Positions 35,875 to 44,378 of a stretch of 64,000 bases of DNA are shown here, piece by piece. Below the pieces are notes generated by a model. That model searched no databases and had not been told where the DNA came from. It saw only the letters and a list, made by a program, of their open reading frames with translations. Within the stretch, counting starts at the first letter, position 1, and every line of letters starts with the position of its first letter. The position numbers were made by a program, and so were the translations under genes. This DNA comes from JBQDBK01 sp052090825 (lineage in GTDB: Bacteria; Bacillota; Clostridia; Tissierellales; Peptoniphilaceae), in NCBI GenBank assembly GCA_052090825.1, contig JBQDBK010000001.1, positions 248,001 to 312,000 on the forward strand, in the 5' to 3' direction.

Positions 35875-36398
35875 TTGAATTCTCCAAAAGTTCTATTGGC
35901 AATAATATAGGTATAATCTTCCTCTACTCCGTTTTTTTCTAATTTAACATTAATTTCTATTTTATTTTTATGAAAATTTACATTATATTTTTTTACATTA
36001 TCTGCAATTTTATTTACTCCCCATCTTCCCTTAATATTTCCATATTTATTTTTTATTTCTGAATTTATAGCATACCTATTTAACCTATCCTTATTTAAGT
36101 GATAATATATATAATTATAATTTTCTTTTTTCCCATCTAAATCACAGTTGACTATTACAAACTTATAGGCTTTATTATCTTTTTTTATAATATAATCAGC
36201 AGAACTTACTTCATCATATATATAATTTATTGCAAAATAAGATTTTTCTTGAAAAGTATCTTTTTCATTTATCTTTACTGCTGACTTTGAAATAAAATAA
36301 AGTGACGAAGTTAAAATTGATAAGATTATAAAAGATATGGCTATTGAAACTATTAATTCAATTAGGGTAAAGCCTTTTAACTTGTAGGATCTTTTCAA
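35871..36398 (-). CDS. PilW-like minor prepilin
   Basis: 175 aa with a class III signal peptide: a short basic leader, cleavage-site glycine and LKG-FTLIELIVSIAIS, glutamate at +5, then a membrane helix and a globular domain. The start is best placed at the TTG 36396-36398, 9 nt from GGGAGGG, giving an 8- to 9-residue leader; an ATG further up lies before that ribosome site. C-terminal domain is a plain pseudopilin type with no disulfide pair. Probably processed by a PilD-type peptidase, which is not in this window. Confidence 0.75.
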   Translation of the reverse strand: MKRSYKLKGFTLIELIVSIAISFIILSILTSSLYFISKSAVKINEKDTFQEKSYFAINYIYDEVSSADYIIKKDNKAYKFVIVNCDLDGKKENYNYIYYHLNKDRLNRYAINSEIKNKYGNIKGRWGVNKIADNVKKYNVNFHKNKIEINVKLEKNGVEEDYTYIIANRTFGEFK

Positions 36399-36756
36399 TT
36401 TTATTTTCCCTCCCTTTATCATCAATAATAATTATAGTATATTTTTTTAGATCTCCACTTAATTTTTCTTCTTTTATTTCATACTCATATTTATCAGGTA
36501 TTATAAGGTCATAGTTTTTTTCTCCGTTGTAGGAAGCTGCACTTATTAGCTCCATTTGATTTTTAAATATCCTATATATTCTTATCTTATTATTAAGCTT
36601 TTCTCTACTATTTAAAGAATTTATCATAACAGGTAAAAGTATTGAATATATTATCATTAATAAAGCTAAAGATATAACTATGTCTAATAAAGCAAATCCT
36701 TTTTTACTTTTCTTAAATTTATATTTCCAGTTACTGGTTCTATAGCAATTTCCCAT
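36358..36756 (-). CDS. PilV-like minor prepilin
   Basis: 132 aa. Prepilin motif KKG-FALLDIVISLALLMI, with aspartate replacing the usual +5 glutamate. The leader is unusually long (about 20 residues) because the only start codon in frame with a ribosome site (ATG 36754-36756 after GGAG) lies 73 bp inside the upstream gspH-like gene. Its own end overlaps the next prepilin by about 40 bp. This dense overlap implies coupled expression at fixed ratios. Confidence 0.7.
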   Translation of the reverse strand: MGNCYRTSNWKYKFKKSKKGFALLDIVISLALLMIIYSILLPVMINSLNSREKLNNKIRIYRIFKNQMELISAASYNGEKNYDLIIPDKYEYEIKEEKLSGDLKKYTIIIIDDKGRENKIEKILQVKRLYPN

Positions 36757-37130
36757 TTTTTATCTCCATAAATTAAAAAAATTGTTTGAGAAGAATTGTT
36801 TATGCTTGCTCCTCTTTTATTAAATTCAACTTTATTCCCATTCAAATATTTAGATTTATCTACCTTTATATCTTTTGAATAATAATATTCTTCATAAAAA
36901 CTGCCACTTTTTATAGCATATTTGCCAGGATTAATAAATATAAACTGAGCTTTATTTTTATTAGCTATAGCTAAATTCCTAGTAAATTTTAAATTTTTGT
37001 CAATAGTTTCTATGTCTTTTGATATTTTAAATTCATTTAAAAAATTAAAATTATATACACCAATACTTATAATCAACACTAAAATGGCTATAGATAAAAT
37101 CAATTCTATTAAAGTAAAAGCTTTTTTCAT
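36684..37130 (-). CDS. GspH/FimT-type pseudopilin
   Basis: 148 aa. The start is a classic class III signal peptide: MKKA-FTLIELILSIAILVLIISIG, with alanine in place of the usual glycine before the cleavage site. The globular part has the GNKVEFNKRGASINNSSQTIFLI and NINLRKVKK strands characteristic of GspH/FimT. Start overlaps the PilO-like stop by 3 bp. Minor pseudopilins of this kind prime pilus assembly. Confidence 0.75.
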   Translation of the reverse strand: MKKAFTLIELILSIAILVLIISIGVYNFNFLNEFKISKDIETIDKNLKFTRNLAIANKNKAQFIFINPGKYAIKSGSFYEEYYYSKDIKVDKSKYLNGNKVEFNKRGASINNSSQTIFLIYGDKKWEIAIEPVTGNINLRKVKKDLLY

Positions 37131-38281
37131 ATTGTACCTTCAAAATCAAATATTGAAATCAGACCTTCTTCTGCTTGTTCACTATCTATTTTATAATACA
37201 AACCTCTTAAATTTTTTATATTTTCTATTTCAACTAAGTTAATTTCTCCAGATAAAGGTTGTTCTTTAAAAGAAACTTTTTCTGTGGTGTAATAACCAAA
37301 TTCCCCCTTGCATTCTTGAGGTATAAATAAATTAAAAGTTAGTTTTTTAAAGTCAACTACATCATTAAAAAGAATTAATAAACAGTCTCCATTCTTTTTA
37401 TTTTTAAGATTATAATATATTAATAAATTTTCATCTTCATCAGGATAAAATAAATTTGAACTAGCAGAATCTTCTGTAAAAACAAGCAAATCTTTAAACT
37501 CGTATTTCTTTATATCTAACTTGTCTTTTTTTGCATTTTCTTCTAAAATTTTCTTATTTTCATTTAACTTCTCAGTCATCTTATCTTGTATGAACGGTTC
37601 ATTTTCTATCTTCTTCGTTAGCATTTTTTTGCTATTATCCTTTTCTCTTACTTTTTCCTCTATCTTTTTTACTTTCTTTTCTTCAATTATATTTTTATCA
37701 TTTTCTTTTGATAATCTCTCTTTAAAATATTTTTTATTTAAATCTATAGTTTTATCTATACTCTCCTCATTTTTTACAATTCTAGGAAGTATTGAATTAT
37801 CATTTTTATATTTTATATTCGCAGTAAAATCATACTCTTTCTCATTTTTTCTTTTTATGTAAAAATTATCAAATATGTAAAATTTTGAAAATTTGTATAT
37901 TTGCTTTAGGTCTTTATCTTCTAATTGAAAATTTATTGTGAAATTGTTTTCATCGTCAATGTAATTGGATGATGGAAAAAGATTTTTAAATTCTATAAAC
38001 CTATCTTCTAAGATATCCTTGCTTATACTAACTTTATTTTCTTTAAGTAACTCCTTATTACTCTTATCTATAATTTTTGATTTATTTATCATTTCTTTCT
38101 TTAATTTAATATTTTTATTCAAGGTAGATATTTTTATTTCACTTTTTTTAATCTCTAGTAAGATAGGATTAAAAATTAAAAGATACAAAAAAGACTCTAA
38201 GATTATTAAAAATAAAATATAAAATAAAATTCTTTCTCTTTTTGTAAATTTATTAAAATTAATCTTTTTTATTCTATCCAT
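37127..38281 (-). CDS. PilN/PilO-like bitopic assembly protein
   Basis: 384 aa. A short basic cytoplasmic N-terminus is followed by a membrane helix (about 18-38) and a long coiled coil (about 40-70, IKKSEIKISTLNKNIKLKKEM). A charged linker rich in lysine and glutamate (about 190-260) and a small C-terminal domain complete it. The topology and the position heading the prepilin genes match PilO or fused PilN-PilO inner-membrane alignment proteins of type IV pilus and competence systems, though sequence identity is too low for certainty. Overlaps the SGNH gene by 13 bp. Confidence 0.5.
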   Translation of the reverse strand: MDRIKKINFNKFTKRERILFYILFLIILESFLYLLIFNPILLEIKKSEIKISTLNKNIKLKKEMINKSKIIDKSNKELLKENKVSISKDILEDRFIEFKNLFPSSNYIDDENNFTINFQLEDKDLKQIYKFSKFYIFDNFYIKRKNEKEYDFTANIKYKNDNSILPRIVKNEESIDKTIDLNKKYFKERLSKENDKNIIEEKKVKKIEEKVREKDNSKKMLTKKIENEPFIQDKMTEKLNENKKILEENAKKDKLDIKKYEFKDLLVFTEDSASSNLFYPDEDENLLIYYNLKNKKNGDCLLILFNDVVDFKKLTFNLFIPQECKGEFGYYTTEKVSFKEQPLSGEINLVEIENIKNLRGLYYKIDSEQAEEGLISIFDFEGTI

Positions 38282-38817
38282 TTACCATCCCTCAAAACTT
38301 TATACAATATATTCCCCATAAGACTATGAGCTTTTTTATTTGGATGTATACCATCTATAAATAGTTTAGAATAATTGTCTTCCTTTAAAAGTTCCTTATA
38401 AAAATCTACTATTAATATTTTTCTACTTTTTATATTAGAAAGAATTAATTCTCTTAATTCTATAATTTTATAATTAGTGGATTTTATTGAAAAATCATAT
38501 AAACTTTCTTCTAACTTGAAGGGAATGCATAGTATTATATTCTTATCCTTTTTTTCTAATAAATCAATTATCCTACATATATTTCTAAAAACATAATCTA
38601 CTGATTTACCATTTAAGAAATCGTTTATTCCTATAAAAATTAAAATATACTCTGCATTTATATGACTTTTAATTCTTTTTAAAAGACCGTCTGTGGTATC
38701 TCCATTAATTCCATAATTTTTTATATTTAAAGCTGAATTTTCTCTACTTATAAAGCTACAATTATCCTCAACTCCATATCCATTTACTATTGAATCTCCT
38801 AATGCATTAATTACCAT
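38269..38817 (-). CDS. SGNH/GDSL-family hydrolase
   Basis: 182 aa single-domain esterase or lipase-like enzyme. All four blocks are visible: serine in ALGDSIVNGYG (near 7), glycine in NYGINGDTT, asparagine in FIGINDFLNG (near 64) and the catalytic DGIHPNKKAH (near 158). No signal peptide, so cytoplasmic. Substrate unknown; acyl-CoA or lipid ester hydrolysis is typical. It sits between RNase E/G and the pilin genes, a location that does not explain its role. Confidence 0.82.
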   Translation of the reverse strand: MVINALGDSIVNGYGVEDNCSFISRENSALNIKNYGINGDTTDGLLKRIKSHINAEYILIFIGINDFLNGKSVDYVFRNICRIIDLLEKKDKNIILCIPFKLEESLYDFSIKSTNYKIIELRELILSNIKSRKILIVDFYKELLKEDNYSKLFIDGIHPNKKAHSLMGNILYKVLRDGKWIE

Positions 38818-38818
38818 A

Positions 38819-39913
38819 TTATTCTACCAACTTATTTATTAATTTCCTTCCTCTATTTTCTCTGCTTATTTCTATTAAATTTAAGCCTGTATATCCGTAT
38901 ACTTTCGCTTTAAAATTATCTTTTTTAAATTCATTACTTAAAAACTCAAGTAATTCCAACTTATTTTTTTCTGATCTCATATCTATAAAATCAATTATTA
39001 TTATCCCAGATATATTTCTAAGTCTTATTTGCTTTACTATCTCTTTTGCAGCTTTTAGATTTAATTGATATATATAATTATTATAAGAAACTCCACTACT
39101 TTTAAAATCTGCAGAATTAACATCTATACTAGATAAAGCTGATGTATGTTCTATAATTATATTCCCACCAGAATCAAGTTCAACTTTCTTATCAAATAAG
39201 ATTTTATATCTTCTCAATAACTTGCTATTATAAATTAATTTGAAATTTTTATCATAATTTATTTCATATTCTGCTTTATATTCTTTTTTGATATTTTCAT
39301 TATTAGTAATTATTAGATCAAAATTATTATCTCTTATAAAATTATCTAAATCATTATTTTCAAATATAAGCTTAGGTGTTGGCCTAAGATTTTTTTCTTT
39401 TAATATACTATTTCCTAAGGCTTTAAGTCTATTAAATTCATTTAATATATCATCTTTTCCAGCTGAAATAGAATTTGTCCTAAAAAGTATTCCTTTTATT
39501 TTTAATTCTTCTGCATAATTTTTCAACTTACTTTTATCCGCCCAAGAAAGTTTACCTGAAAATTTAACAAATTTTTTATCTGGAAAATAAACTAAATATC
39601 TGCCATCTAATGATAGTTCTCTTTTTACCTTACAAAACTTACTTTTTTCATCTGATATTTTTTTTACTTGAACTAATATTTCATTACCTTCTTTTAAATC
39701 TTGATCTTTTTTCCCCAGTTCAAGATAGGCTTTTTCATCTCCTATATTTAAAAAAGCTGAATTTTGGTTAGATAAAACTTTTTCTATTCTAGCTCTATAT
39801 ATATTTTTTAATTTTGAGTTTTCATAATCTGTTATATTTATAATTTCATCAAGTATATCATTATAAATTACTGCAACTTTTATACTTTCATCTATGTACA
39901 ATATATTTTTCAT
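38819..39913 (-). CDS. Ribonuclease E/G family protein, short form
   Basis: 364 aa endoribonuclease-type protein. An S1-like N-terminal region (about 30-90, KNIYRARIEKVLSNQNSAFLNIG) is followed by the RNase H-like catalytic domain. The metal-ligand aspartates lie in SSIDVNSADF (near 265) and GIIIIDFIDMRSEKNK (near 304). The protein ends soon after and has no CPxCxG zinc-link motif, so the usual tetramerisation site of RNase E and G is missing; it is about 100 residues shorter than E. coli RNase G. Shares a base with radC upstream and lies 1 bp before the SGNH gene. Confidence 0.85.
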   Translation of the reverse strand: MKNILYIDESIKVAVIYNDILDEIINITDYENSKLKNIYRARIEKVLSNQNSAFLNIGDEKAYLELGKKDQDLKEGNEILVQVKKISDEKSKFCKVKRELSLDGRYLVYFPDKKFVKFSGKLSWADKSKLKNYAEELKIKGILFRTNSISAGKDDILNEFNRLKALGNSILKEKNLRPTPKLIFENNDLDNFIRDNNFDLIITNNENIKKEYKAEYEINYDKNFKLIYNSKLLRRYKILFDKKVELDSGGNIIIEHTSALSSIDVNSADFKSSGVSYNNYIYQLNLKAAKEIVKQIRLRNISGIIIIDFIDMRSEKNKLELLEFLSNEFKKDNFKAKVYGYTGLNLIEISRENRGRKLINKLVE

Positions 39914-40695
39914 TAAATTAATCCTTGTTCTAGAAAACTACAATATTTTCTGTCCCCTATAATTATATGGTCTATTACTCTAATTCCTATTATTTTTCCT
40001 GACTCAACTAGTCTCTTAGTTAAATTTATATCTTCCTTCGATGGGCTTGGATCCCCAGAAGGATGGTTATGTAATAAAATAATAGTATGAGCTCTACAAT
40101 CTATTGCTGTTTTAAATACTTCTCTTGGATGTACAACAGTGGCATCTATTATCCCTTTAGATATGGTCCTAACATATTCTATTTCTTTTTTGGTATTTAG
40201 TATGACAATCTTAAAATGCTCTTCGCCTAAACTTTTCATTTCATCCATTACATATGGAATTAAATCCTTTGGTGATGAAATTTTTTTCTTTTCAAATATG
40301 CTCTGACTATTAATTCTATTAGCCAAAGTTACTACAGCCATTATCATTGCAGCTTTTGCTTGTCCTACTCCATTTATTTTCATTAAGCTATTTATAGATG
40401 CCCTATTTAACACTGATAAAGATTCTTGATTTTTATCTTCTGTTAATTTTAAATCATATAAAATTTCTTGTGCTAATTCAATTGAGGTTTTAGTTTTACT
40501 TCCTGTCCTAATAATTAAAGCCAATAATTCTGCATTAGATAAGTATTCTGGCCCAAATTTAATTAGTTTTTCTTGTGGTCTATCATCCATTGGTAAATCT
40601 TTTATGGTGAAATTTCTCTTATAGATATTTATATTATCTTTAGCACCAATGGATAAATCATTATAATTATCTTGATAAATTCCTATTTTCTCCAT
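39913..40695 (-). CDS. radC: RadC / JAB1-MPN domain protein
   Basis: 260 aa. Helix-hairpin-helix N-terminal half (SINSLMKINGVGQAKAAMIMAV), then the MPN metalloprotease-like domain with ILLHNHPSGDPSPSKEDI near 212-229. The N-terminus is about 30 residues longer than usual before the IKDLPMDDRP start of the family, but ATG 40693-40695 has a strong AAAGGAG, so the extension is probably real. The name implies repair, but the biochemical role is unproven. It overlaps maf by 29 bp. Confidence 0.9.
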   Translation of the reverse strand: MEKIGIYQDNYNDLSIGAKDNINIYKRNFTIKDLPMDDRPQEKLIKFGPEYLSNAELLALIIRTGSKTKTSIELAQEILYDLKLTEDKNQESLSVLNRASINSLMKINGVGQAKAAMIMAVVTLANRINSQSIFEKKKISSPKDLIPYVMDEMKSLGEEHFKIVILNTKKEIEYVRTISKGIIDATVVHPREVFKTAIDCRAHTIILLHNHPSGDPSPSKEDINLTKRLVESGKIIGIRVIDHIIIGDRKYCSFLEQGLI

Positions 40696-41275
40696 AATTA
40701 GCTCCTTTCATTAAAGAAATATTAAACAATTTTTTTAAATCATCAGCTATCTTAGATATTGGTAATCCAACAATATTTTCAAAATCCCCATTTATTTTCT
40801 CGACTAATATAGCACCTAGTCCTTGAATTCCATAGGCACCTGCCTTGTCAATATATTCGCCTCTATCTAAATAATTTTCTATATCTTCTTCACTTAAATT
40901 TTTAAATTTTACACTTGATTCAACATAATCAGTATATTTTATTTTTTTATCTAATTTAAAGATAGAATAAGCAGTTAAAACTCTGTGCTCTCTGCCAGAT
41001 AATTTTTTTATCATTATTTTTGCTTCATCTCGACTTCTAGGTTTCCCTAAAACTTTATTATCTATAACAACTAAAGTATCAGCTGATAAAACAATATCTT
41101 CTAAATTATTTTTAGCCACTTCTATCCCTTTTTCAAAACTAAGAGCCATAACTAATTGCTCTGGACTATCATAGTCAATATTATTTTCTTCTATATCATA
41201 AGAAATTACCTTAAAATCTATATACCTAGATAAAATATCTGATCGCCTTTGAGATTTTGATGCCAATATAAACAT
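40667..41275 (-). CDS. maf: Maf-family nucleotide pyrophosphatase
   Basis: 202 aa house-cleaning enzyme that hydrolyses non-canonical or modified nucleoside triphosphates. Family blocks: ASKSQRRSDIL at the start, VLSADTLVVIDNKVLGKP (near 64-81), LSGREHRVLTAYSI and the YGIQGLGAILVEKINGDFENIVGLP signature near 148-172. Usually implicated in septum inhibition, next to radC as in most Bacillota. Confidence 0.93.
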   Translation of the reverse strand: MFILASKSQRRSDILSRYIDFKVISYDIEENNIDYDSPEQLVMALSFEKGIEVAKNNLEDIVLSADTLVVIDNKVLGKPRSRDEAKIMIKKLSGREHRVLTAYSIFKLDKKIKYTDYVESSVKFKNLSEEDIENYLDRGEYIDKAGAYGIQGLGAILVEKINGDFENIVGLPISKIADDLKKLFNISLMKGANYGENRNLSR

Positions 41276-41276
41276 A

Positions 41277-41786
41277 TTAAAAGCTCCCTTTAAAAGTTTT
41301 ATTTAAATTATTTACTGCAAATATACTAGCTAATCCTACAAAATACCCTGTAAATAATCCCAGTATTAACAAAAATGGTAAATAAGAAAATATAGCACTA
41401 CTATTTAAAATGAGTGATGCAGCCATAATTTGTCCTATATTATGAAAAGCTGAACCTATTAAACTAACCCCTATTAAAGATAGGTACTTTGAAAGATACT
41501 TGTGTGCCAATATCATAGTTATAGAACTCAATATTGACCCAAACATAGAAAATATTAGTGATGATACCGCTCCAGTAACAAGCATTAATGCTATGCTTTT
41601 AAAAATAGCAACAATAAACCCTTCTTTATACCCAAAAAAAACTAAACTTATAAGCACAACCATATTAGACAATCCTAATCTAGCCCCTGGAAAGAGAATC
41701 GGTAAAGGCATTGAAGATTCAAAAAGTCCTAAAACTAAACCAATTGAAGTAAGTAAAGATAAAAAAACCAATTTTCTATATTTCAT
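41277..41786 (-). CDS. Gx transporter family (Hpre_diP_synt_I) membrane protein
   Basis: 169 aa, five or so membrane helices. PGARLGLSNMVVL near 33-45 is the signature of the Gx transporter/heptaprenyl diphosphate synthase component I-type family. The old heptaprenyl synthase name derives from similarity only; the fold is that of an ECF-like S component for an isoprenoid-related or other small substrate. Overlaps the NusG-like gene by 4 bp. In Clostridia this pair lies next to rnf, as here. Confidence 0.75.
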   Translation of the reverse strand: MKYRKLVFLSLLTSIGLVLGLFESSMPLPILFPGARLGLSNMVVLISLVFFGYKEGFIVAIFKSIALMLVTGAVSSLIFSMFGSILSSITMILAHKYLSKYLSLIGVSLIGSAFHNIGQIMAASLILNSSAIFSYLPFLLILGLFTGYFVGLASIFAVNNLNKTFKGSF

Positions 41787-42175
41787 TGAACCACCACATC
41801 TACTTGAGAATTTTTTTCTTTATCTTTTTCTTTATTTTCTATTGTGATTATTAATCTATTAGGAAGACAGATTATAGATTCTTTAACATTTTTTATAGTG
41901 CCCATATGTATACATATTTTATCTTTACAGCTTGACTCTCTCATCACTACTCCATCTTCTAAAATTTCAATTTCATTTTCCCCATATTTGGTTTTTATTT
42001 TAAATCTTTTATTTTTATTTTTATTATTAATCTCATATCTTGAATATTCTTTTCCATTAACTTTAACTAATATATATTTATTATCATTTTCTACCATTTT
42101 TTCTTTATTTATATAAAACATACTAGATGAAATTAATAATATTATTAATATGACTAAATAATCGCCTTTTTTCAT
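41783..42175 (-). CDS. NusG domain II-containing membrane-anchored protein
   Basis: 130 aa. N-terminal membrane helix (about 5-22), then an exported beta domain with ESSCKDKICIHMGTIKN, the CxxxxC-HMG pattern of stand-alone NusG domain II proteins, and CLPNRLIITIE. Unrelated in role to transcription factor NusG. Homologues are consistently near Rnf and the Gx transporter, suggesting a role in redox or flavin-dependent extracytoplasmic chemistry, unproven. It is the first gene downstream of the rnf terminator. Confidence 0.78.
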   Translation of the reverse strand: MKKGDYLVILIILLISSSMFYINKEKMVENDNKYILVKVNGKEYSRYEINNKNKNKRFKIKTKYGENEIEILEDGVVMRESSCKDKICIHMGTIKNVKESIICLPNRLIITIENKEKDKEKNSQVDVVVQ

Positions 42176-42227
42176 AACTTACCTCTTACTATAAATTATA
42201 CCAGTAATAATATTTTTTATAAAGATA

Positions 42228-42267
42228 TAAAAACTCCATCTAGCTAATTTGCTAGATGGAGTTTTTA
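42228..42267 (-). terminator. Terminator of rnf operon
   Basis: 17-bp perfect stem (42228-42244 with 42251-42267; CTCCATCTAGC core), loop TAATTT, flanked by T-rich sequence. It starts about 5 bp after the rnfB stop and separates rnf from the NusG-like gene. Confidence 0.9.
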
Positions 42268-42271
42268 TTTT

Positions 42272-43177
42272 TTATTTTTCAAGAACTTTTTCTTTAGCTG
42301 CTTTAGCTTTAGCCAAAGCCTCTTGTTTTTTCTTTTCTGCTTGCTCTTTTTGTTTAGCTTTCATTTTTTCAACTCTTTCAGGATATTCACAGAAAATGGC
42401 TCCAGTTGGACACTTAGAAACACAAATTCCACAATTTATACATTTTTCATAATCTATTTTGGCTAAATTATTTTCTACATGTATAGCATCTTTAGGACAA
42501 TTCCTTTCACAAAGTCCACAAGATATACATCCTACTGAACAATTATTTCTAACAACCTTACCAGGATCGTTTGAATAACATTCAACTACTGTTTTTGCCT
42601 TATATGGAATAAGGTCTATTATATTCTTAGGACAAATAGTTATACACTTTTTACAAGCTACGCACTTTTCCTTATCTACTTTTGCAATCCCGTCTATTAC
42701 ATGAATTGCATCAAATTCACAAACACTAACGCAAGTTCCACCACCAACGCAACCATAAGTACAAGCTTTAGAACCTTTTTGATAGTCAGAAATCAATCTA
42801 CAATCTACTAAGCCTTCATAAGTATATTTATCTTTAGCCTTGTCACAAGTTCCTTGGCATAAAACATTGGCAACCTGTCTATCTATATTTCCAGCATTTA
42901 CTCCCATAATATTTGCTATGTCTTCAGCCGTTTCACTACCACCTATAGAGCAGGCAGTAACTGGTGCTTTACCATCTGATATTGCTTGGGCTAGTCCATC
43001 GCATCCTGGAAAACCACAAGCTCCACAATTCGCTCCTGGTAAAGCGTTACGGATTTCTACTACCTTCGGATCAACTTCAACCGCAAAAACTTTTGAAGCT
43101 ATTGAAAGTAAAATACCAAATACTACACCAATAACACCTAATATTATAACTGGAAGAAATATATCATTTAATTCCAT
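42272..43177 (-). CDS. rnfB: Rnf complex subunit B (ferredoxin-binding electron entry)
   Basis: 301 aa. N-terminal membrane helix (about 8-28), then the four-cysteine domain CGACGFPGCDGLAQAI (near 49), and at least four ferredoxin-type cluster motifs: CVGGGTCVSVCEF, CVACKKCITICP, CISCGLCERNCP and CINCGICVSKCP. The C-terminus ends with a Lys/Glu/Ala-rich tail (EQAEKKKQEALAKAKAAKEK). RnfB accepts electrons from reduced ferredoxin for the membrane-bound complex. Last gene of rnfCDGEAB. Confidence 0.96.
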   Translation of the reverse strand: MELNDIFLPVIILGVIGVVFGILLSIASKVFAVEVDPKVVEIRNALPGANCGACGFPGCDGLAQAISDGKAPVTACSIGGSETAEDIANIMGVNAGNIDRQVANVLCQGTCDKAKDKYTYEGLVDCRLISDYQKGSKACTYGCVGGGTCVSVCEFDAIHVIDGIAKVDKEKCVACKKCITICPKNIIDLIPYKAKTVVECYSNDPGKVVRNNCSVGCISCGLCERNCPKDAIHVENNLAKIDYEKCINCGICVSKCPTGAIFCEYPERVEKMKAKQKEQAEKKKQEALAKAKAAKEKVLEK

Positions 43178-43186
43178 AATTACCCC

Positions 43187-43765
43187 CTAAACTAACCCAG
43201 AGAAGCCTGAAAAAGCTAAAGCCATCAAGCCTGCACTAATTAAAGCTATAGGAACACCTTGTAGCCCTTTAGGCACATCTGCATAAACTAATTTTTCTCT
43301 TAGAGATGCTATTAGTAGAAGAGCTAAAGTAAATCCAATTGAAGCTCCAAGTCCACTAAATATTGTCTCTATTAAATTATATCCATTTTGAACGTTAAGT
43401 ACTGTTACTCCTAAAACCATACAGTTTGTTGTAATTAAAGGTAAGAAAACACCCATTGAAGTATAAAGAGCTGGTGAAATTTTCTTTATTACCATTTCTA
43501 CAAATTGTACTAAAGAAGCAATAACTAATATAAATACAATTGTTTGTAAATATTGTAATCCAAATTTATCTAATATAAATGTTTGTAAAACCCATGTTAT
43601 AGCTGAGGCAATTACTACTACAAATGTAACTGCCAATCCCATACCTGTTGCAGTATCTGTTTTTGAAGAAACCCCTAAAAAAGGACATATCCCTAAAAAT
43701 TGAGCAAATACATAGTTATTTACAAGAATTGTTGAAACTAAAATTGTAATAATATTTTCCATCAT
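43187..43765 (-). CDS. rnfA: Rnf complex subunit A
   Basis: 192 aa, six membrane helices. Characteristic LVNNYVFAQFLGICPFLGVSSK opens the protein; the cysteine pair in CPFLG and the NCMVLG repeat coordinate a membrane [2Fe-2S] cluster with RnfE. Three bases separate it from rnfE; part of the Na+ or H+ translocating ferredoxin:NAD oxidoreductase. Confidence 0.96.
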   Translation of the reverse strand: MMENIITILVSTILVNNYVFAQFLGICPFLGVSSKTDTATGMGLAVTFVVVIASAITWVLQTFILDKFGLQYLQTIVFILVIASLVQFVEMVIKKISPALYTSMGVFLPLITTNCMVLGVTVLNVQNGYNLIETIFSGLGASIGFTLALLLIASLREKLVYADVPKGLQGVPIALISAGLMALAFSGFSGLV

Positions 43766-43767
43766 AA

Positions 43768-44364
43768 CTATTCACCCCTCTTTTCTAATAACTTTTTAAA
43801 TCCCGCTATTAAGAAACCAAGCAATATAAAAGCCCCTGCTGGCGCACCCATTAATCCTACTCCAAGATATGATTCAGGAAGGATTTGTTTATCTAACAAA
43901 GTTCCATAACCAATAAGTTCACGTATTAAACCCATTGCAACTACAGCAAGAGTATAACCTATACCTGTACCTAATCCATCAACTAAAGATGGAATTAATT
44001 TATTTTTATAAGCAAATCCTTCAGCTTCTCCAAGAATAGCACAGTTTACAACTATTAATGGTAGAAATATACCAAGAGCGCTATAAATCGCTGGAAAATA
44101 AGCATGCAAAATCATTTGAACTAAAGTTACAAAAGTTGCTATTACTACTATAAAACAAGGTATTCTTATTTTTTCTGGTATTACATTTCTTAAAATAGAA
44201 ACTACACCATTACTCATTATTAATACAAATGTAACTGCTATACCCATTGCAATAGAATTCATAAGGGCATTAGTTATAGCTAGTACCGAACACAAACCTA
44301 TTAGTTGTATGAATACAGGGTTATTTTTAGTTATAGCATTAGTAAAAACTTTTTTTAAACTCAT
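43768..44364 (-). CDS. rnfE: Rnf complex subunit E
   Basis: 198 aa, inverted homologue of RnfA with six helices. NPVFIQLIGLCSVLAITNAL and NCAILGEAEGFAYKN are the family blocks that supply the second half of the membrane iron-sulfur site. Full length, 14 bp downstream of rnfG. Confidence 0.95.
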   Translation of the reverse strand: MSLKKVFTNAITKNNPVFIQLIGLCSVLAITNALMNSIAMGIAVTFVLIMSNGVVSILRNVIPEKIRIPCFIVVIATFVTLVQMILHAYFPAIYSALGIFLPLIVVNCAILGEAEGFAYKNKLIPSLVDGLGTGIGYTLAVVAMGLIRELIGYGTLLDKQILPESYLGVGLMGAPAGAFILLGFLIAGFKKLLEKRGE

Positions 44365-44378
44365 TTTATAAATCCCCC

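Noticed and set aside
41783..42175. Transcription factor NusG
   Set aside because: No NGN or KOW arrangement; membrane anchor plus stand-alone domain II, a different family.
42840..43190. Plus-strand ORF antisense to rnfB and two others antisense to Rnf genes
   Set aside because: Shadow of the conserved ferredoxin-like subunit; no family similarity, no promoter or ribosome site.
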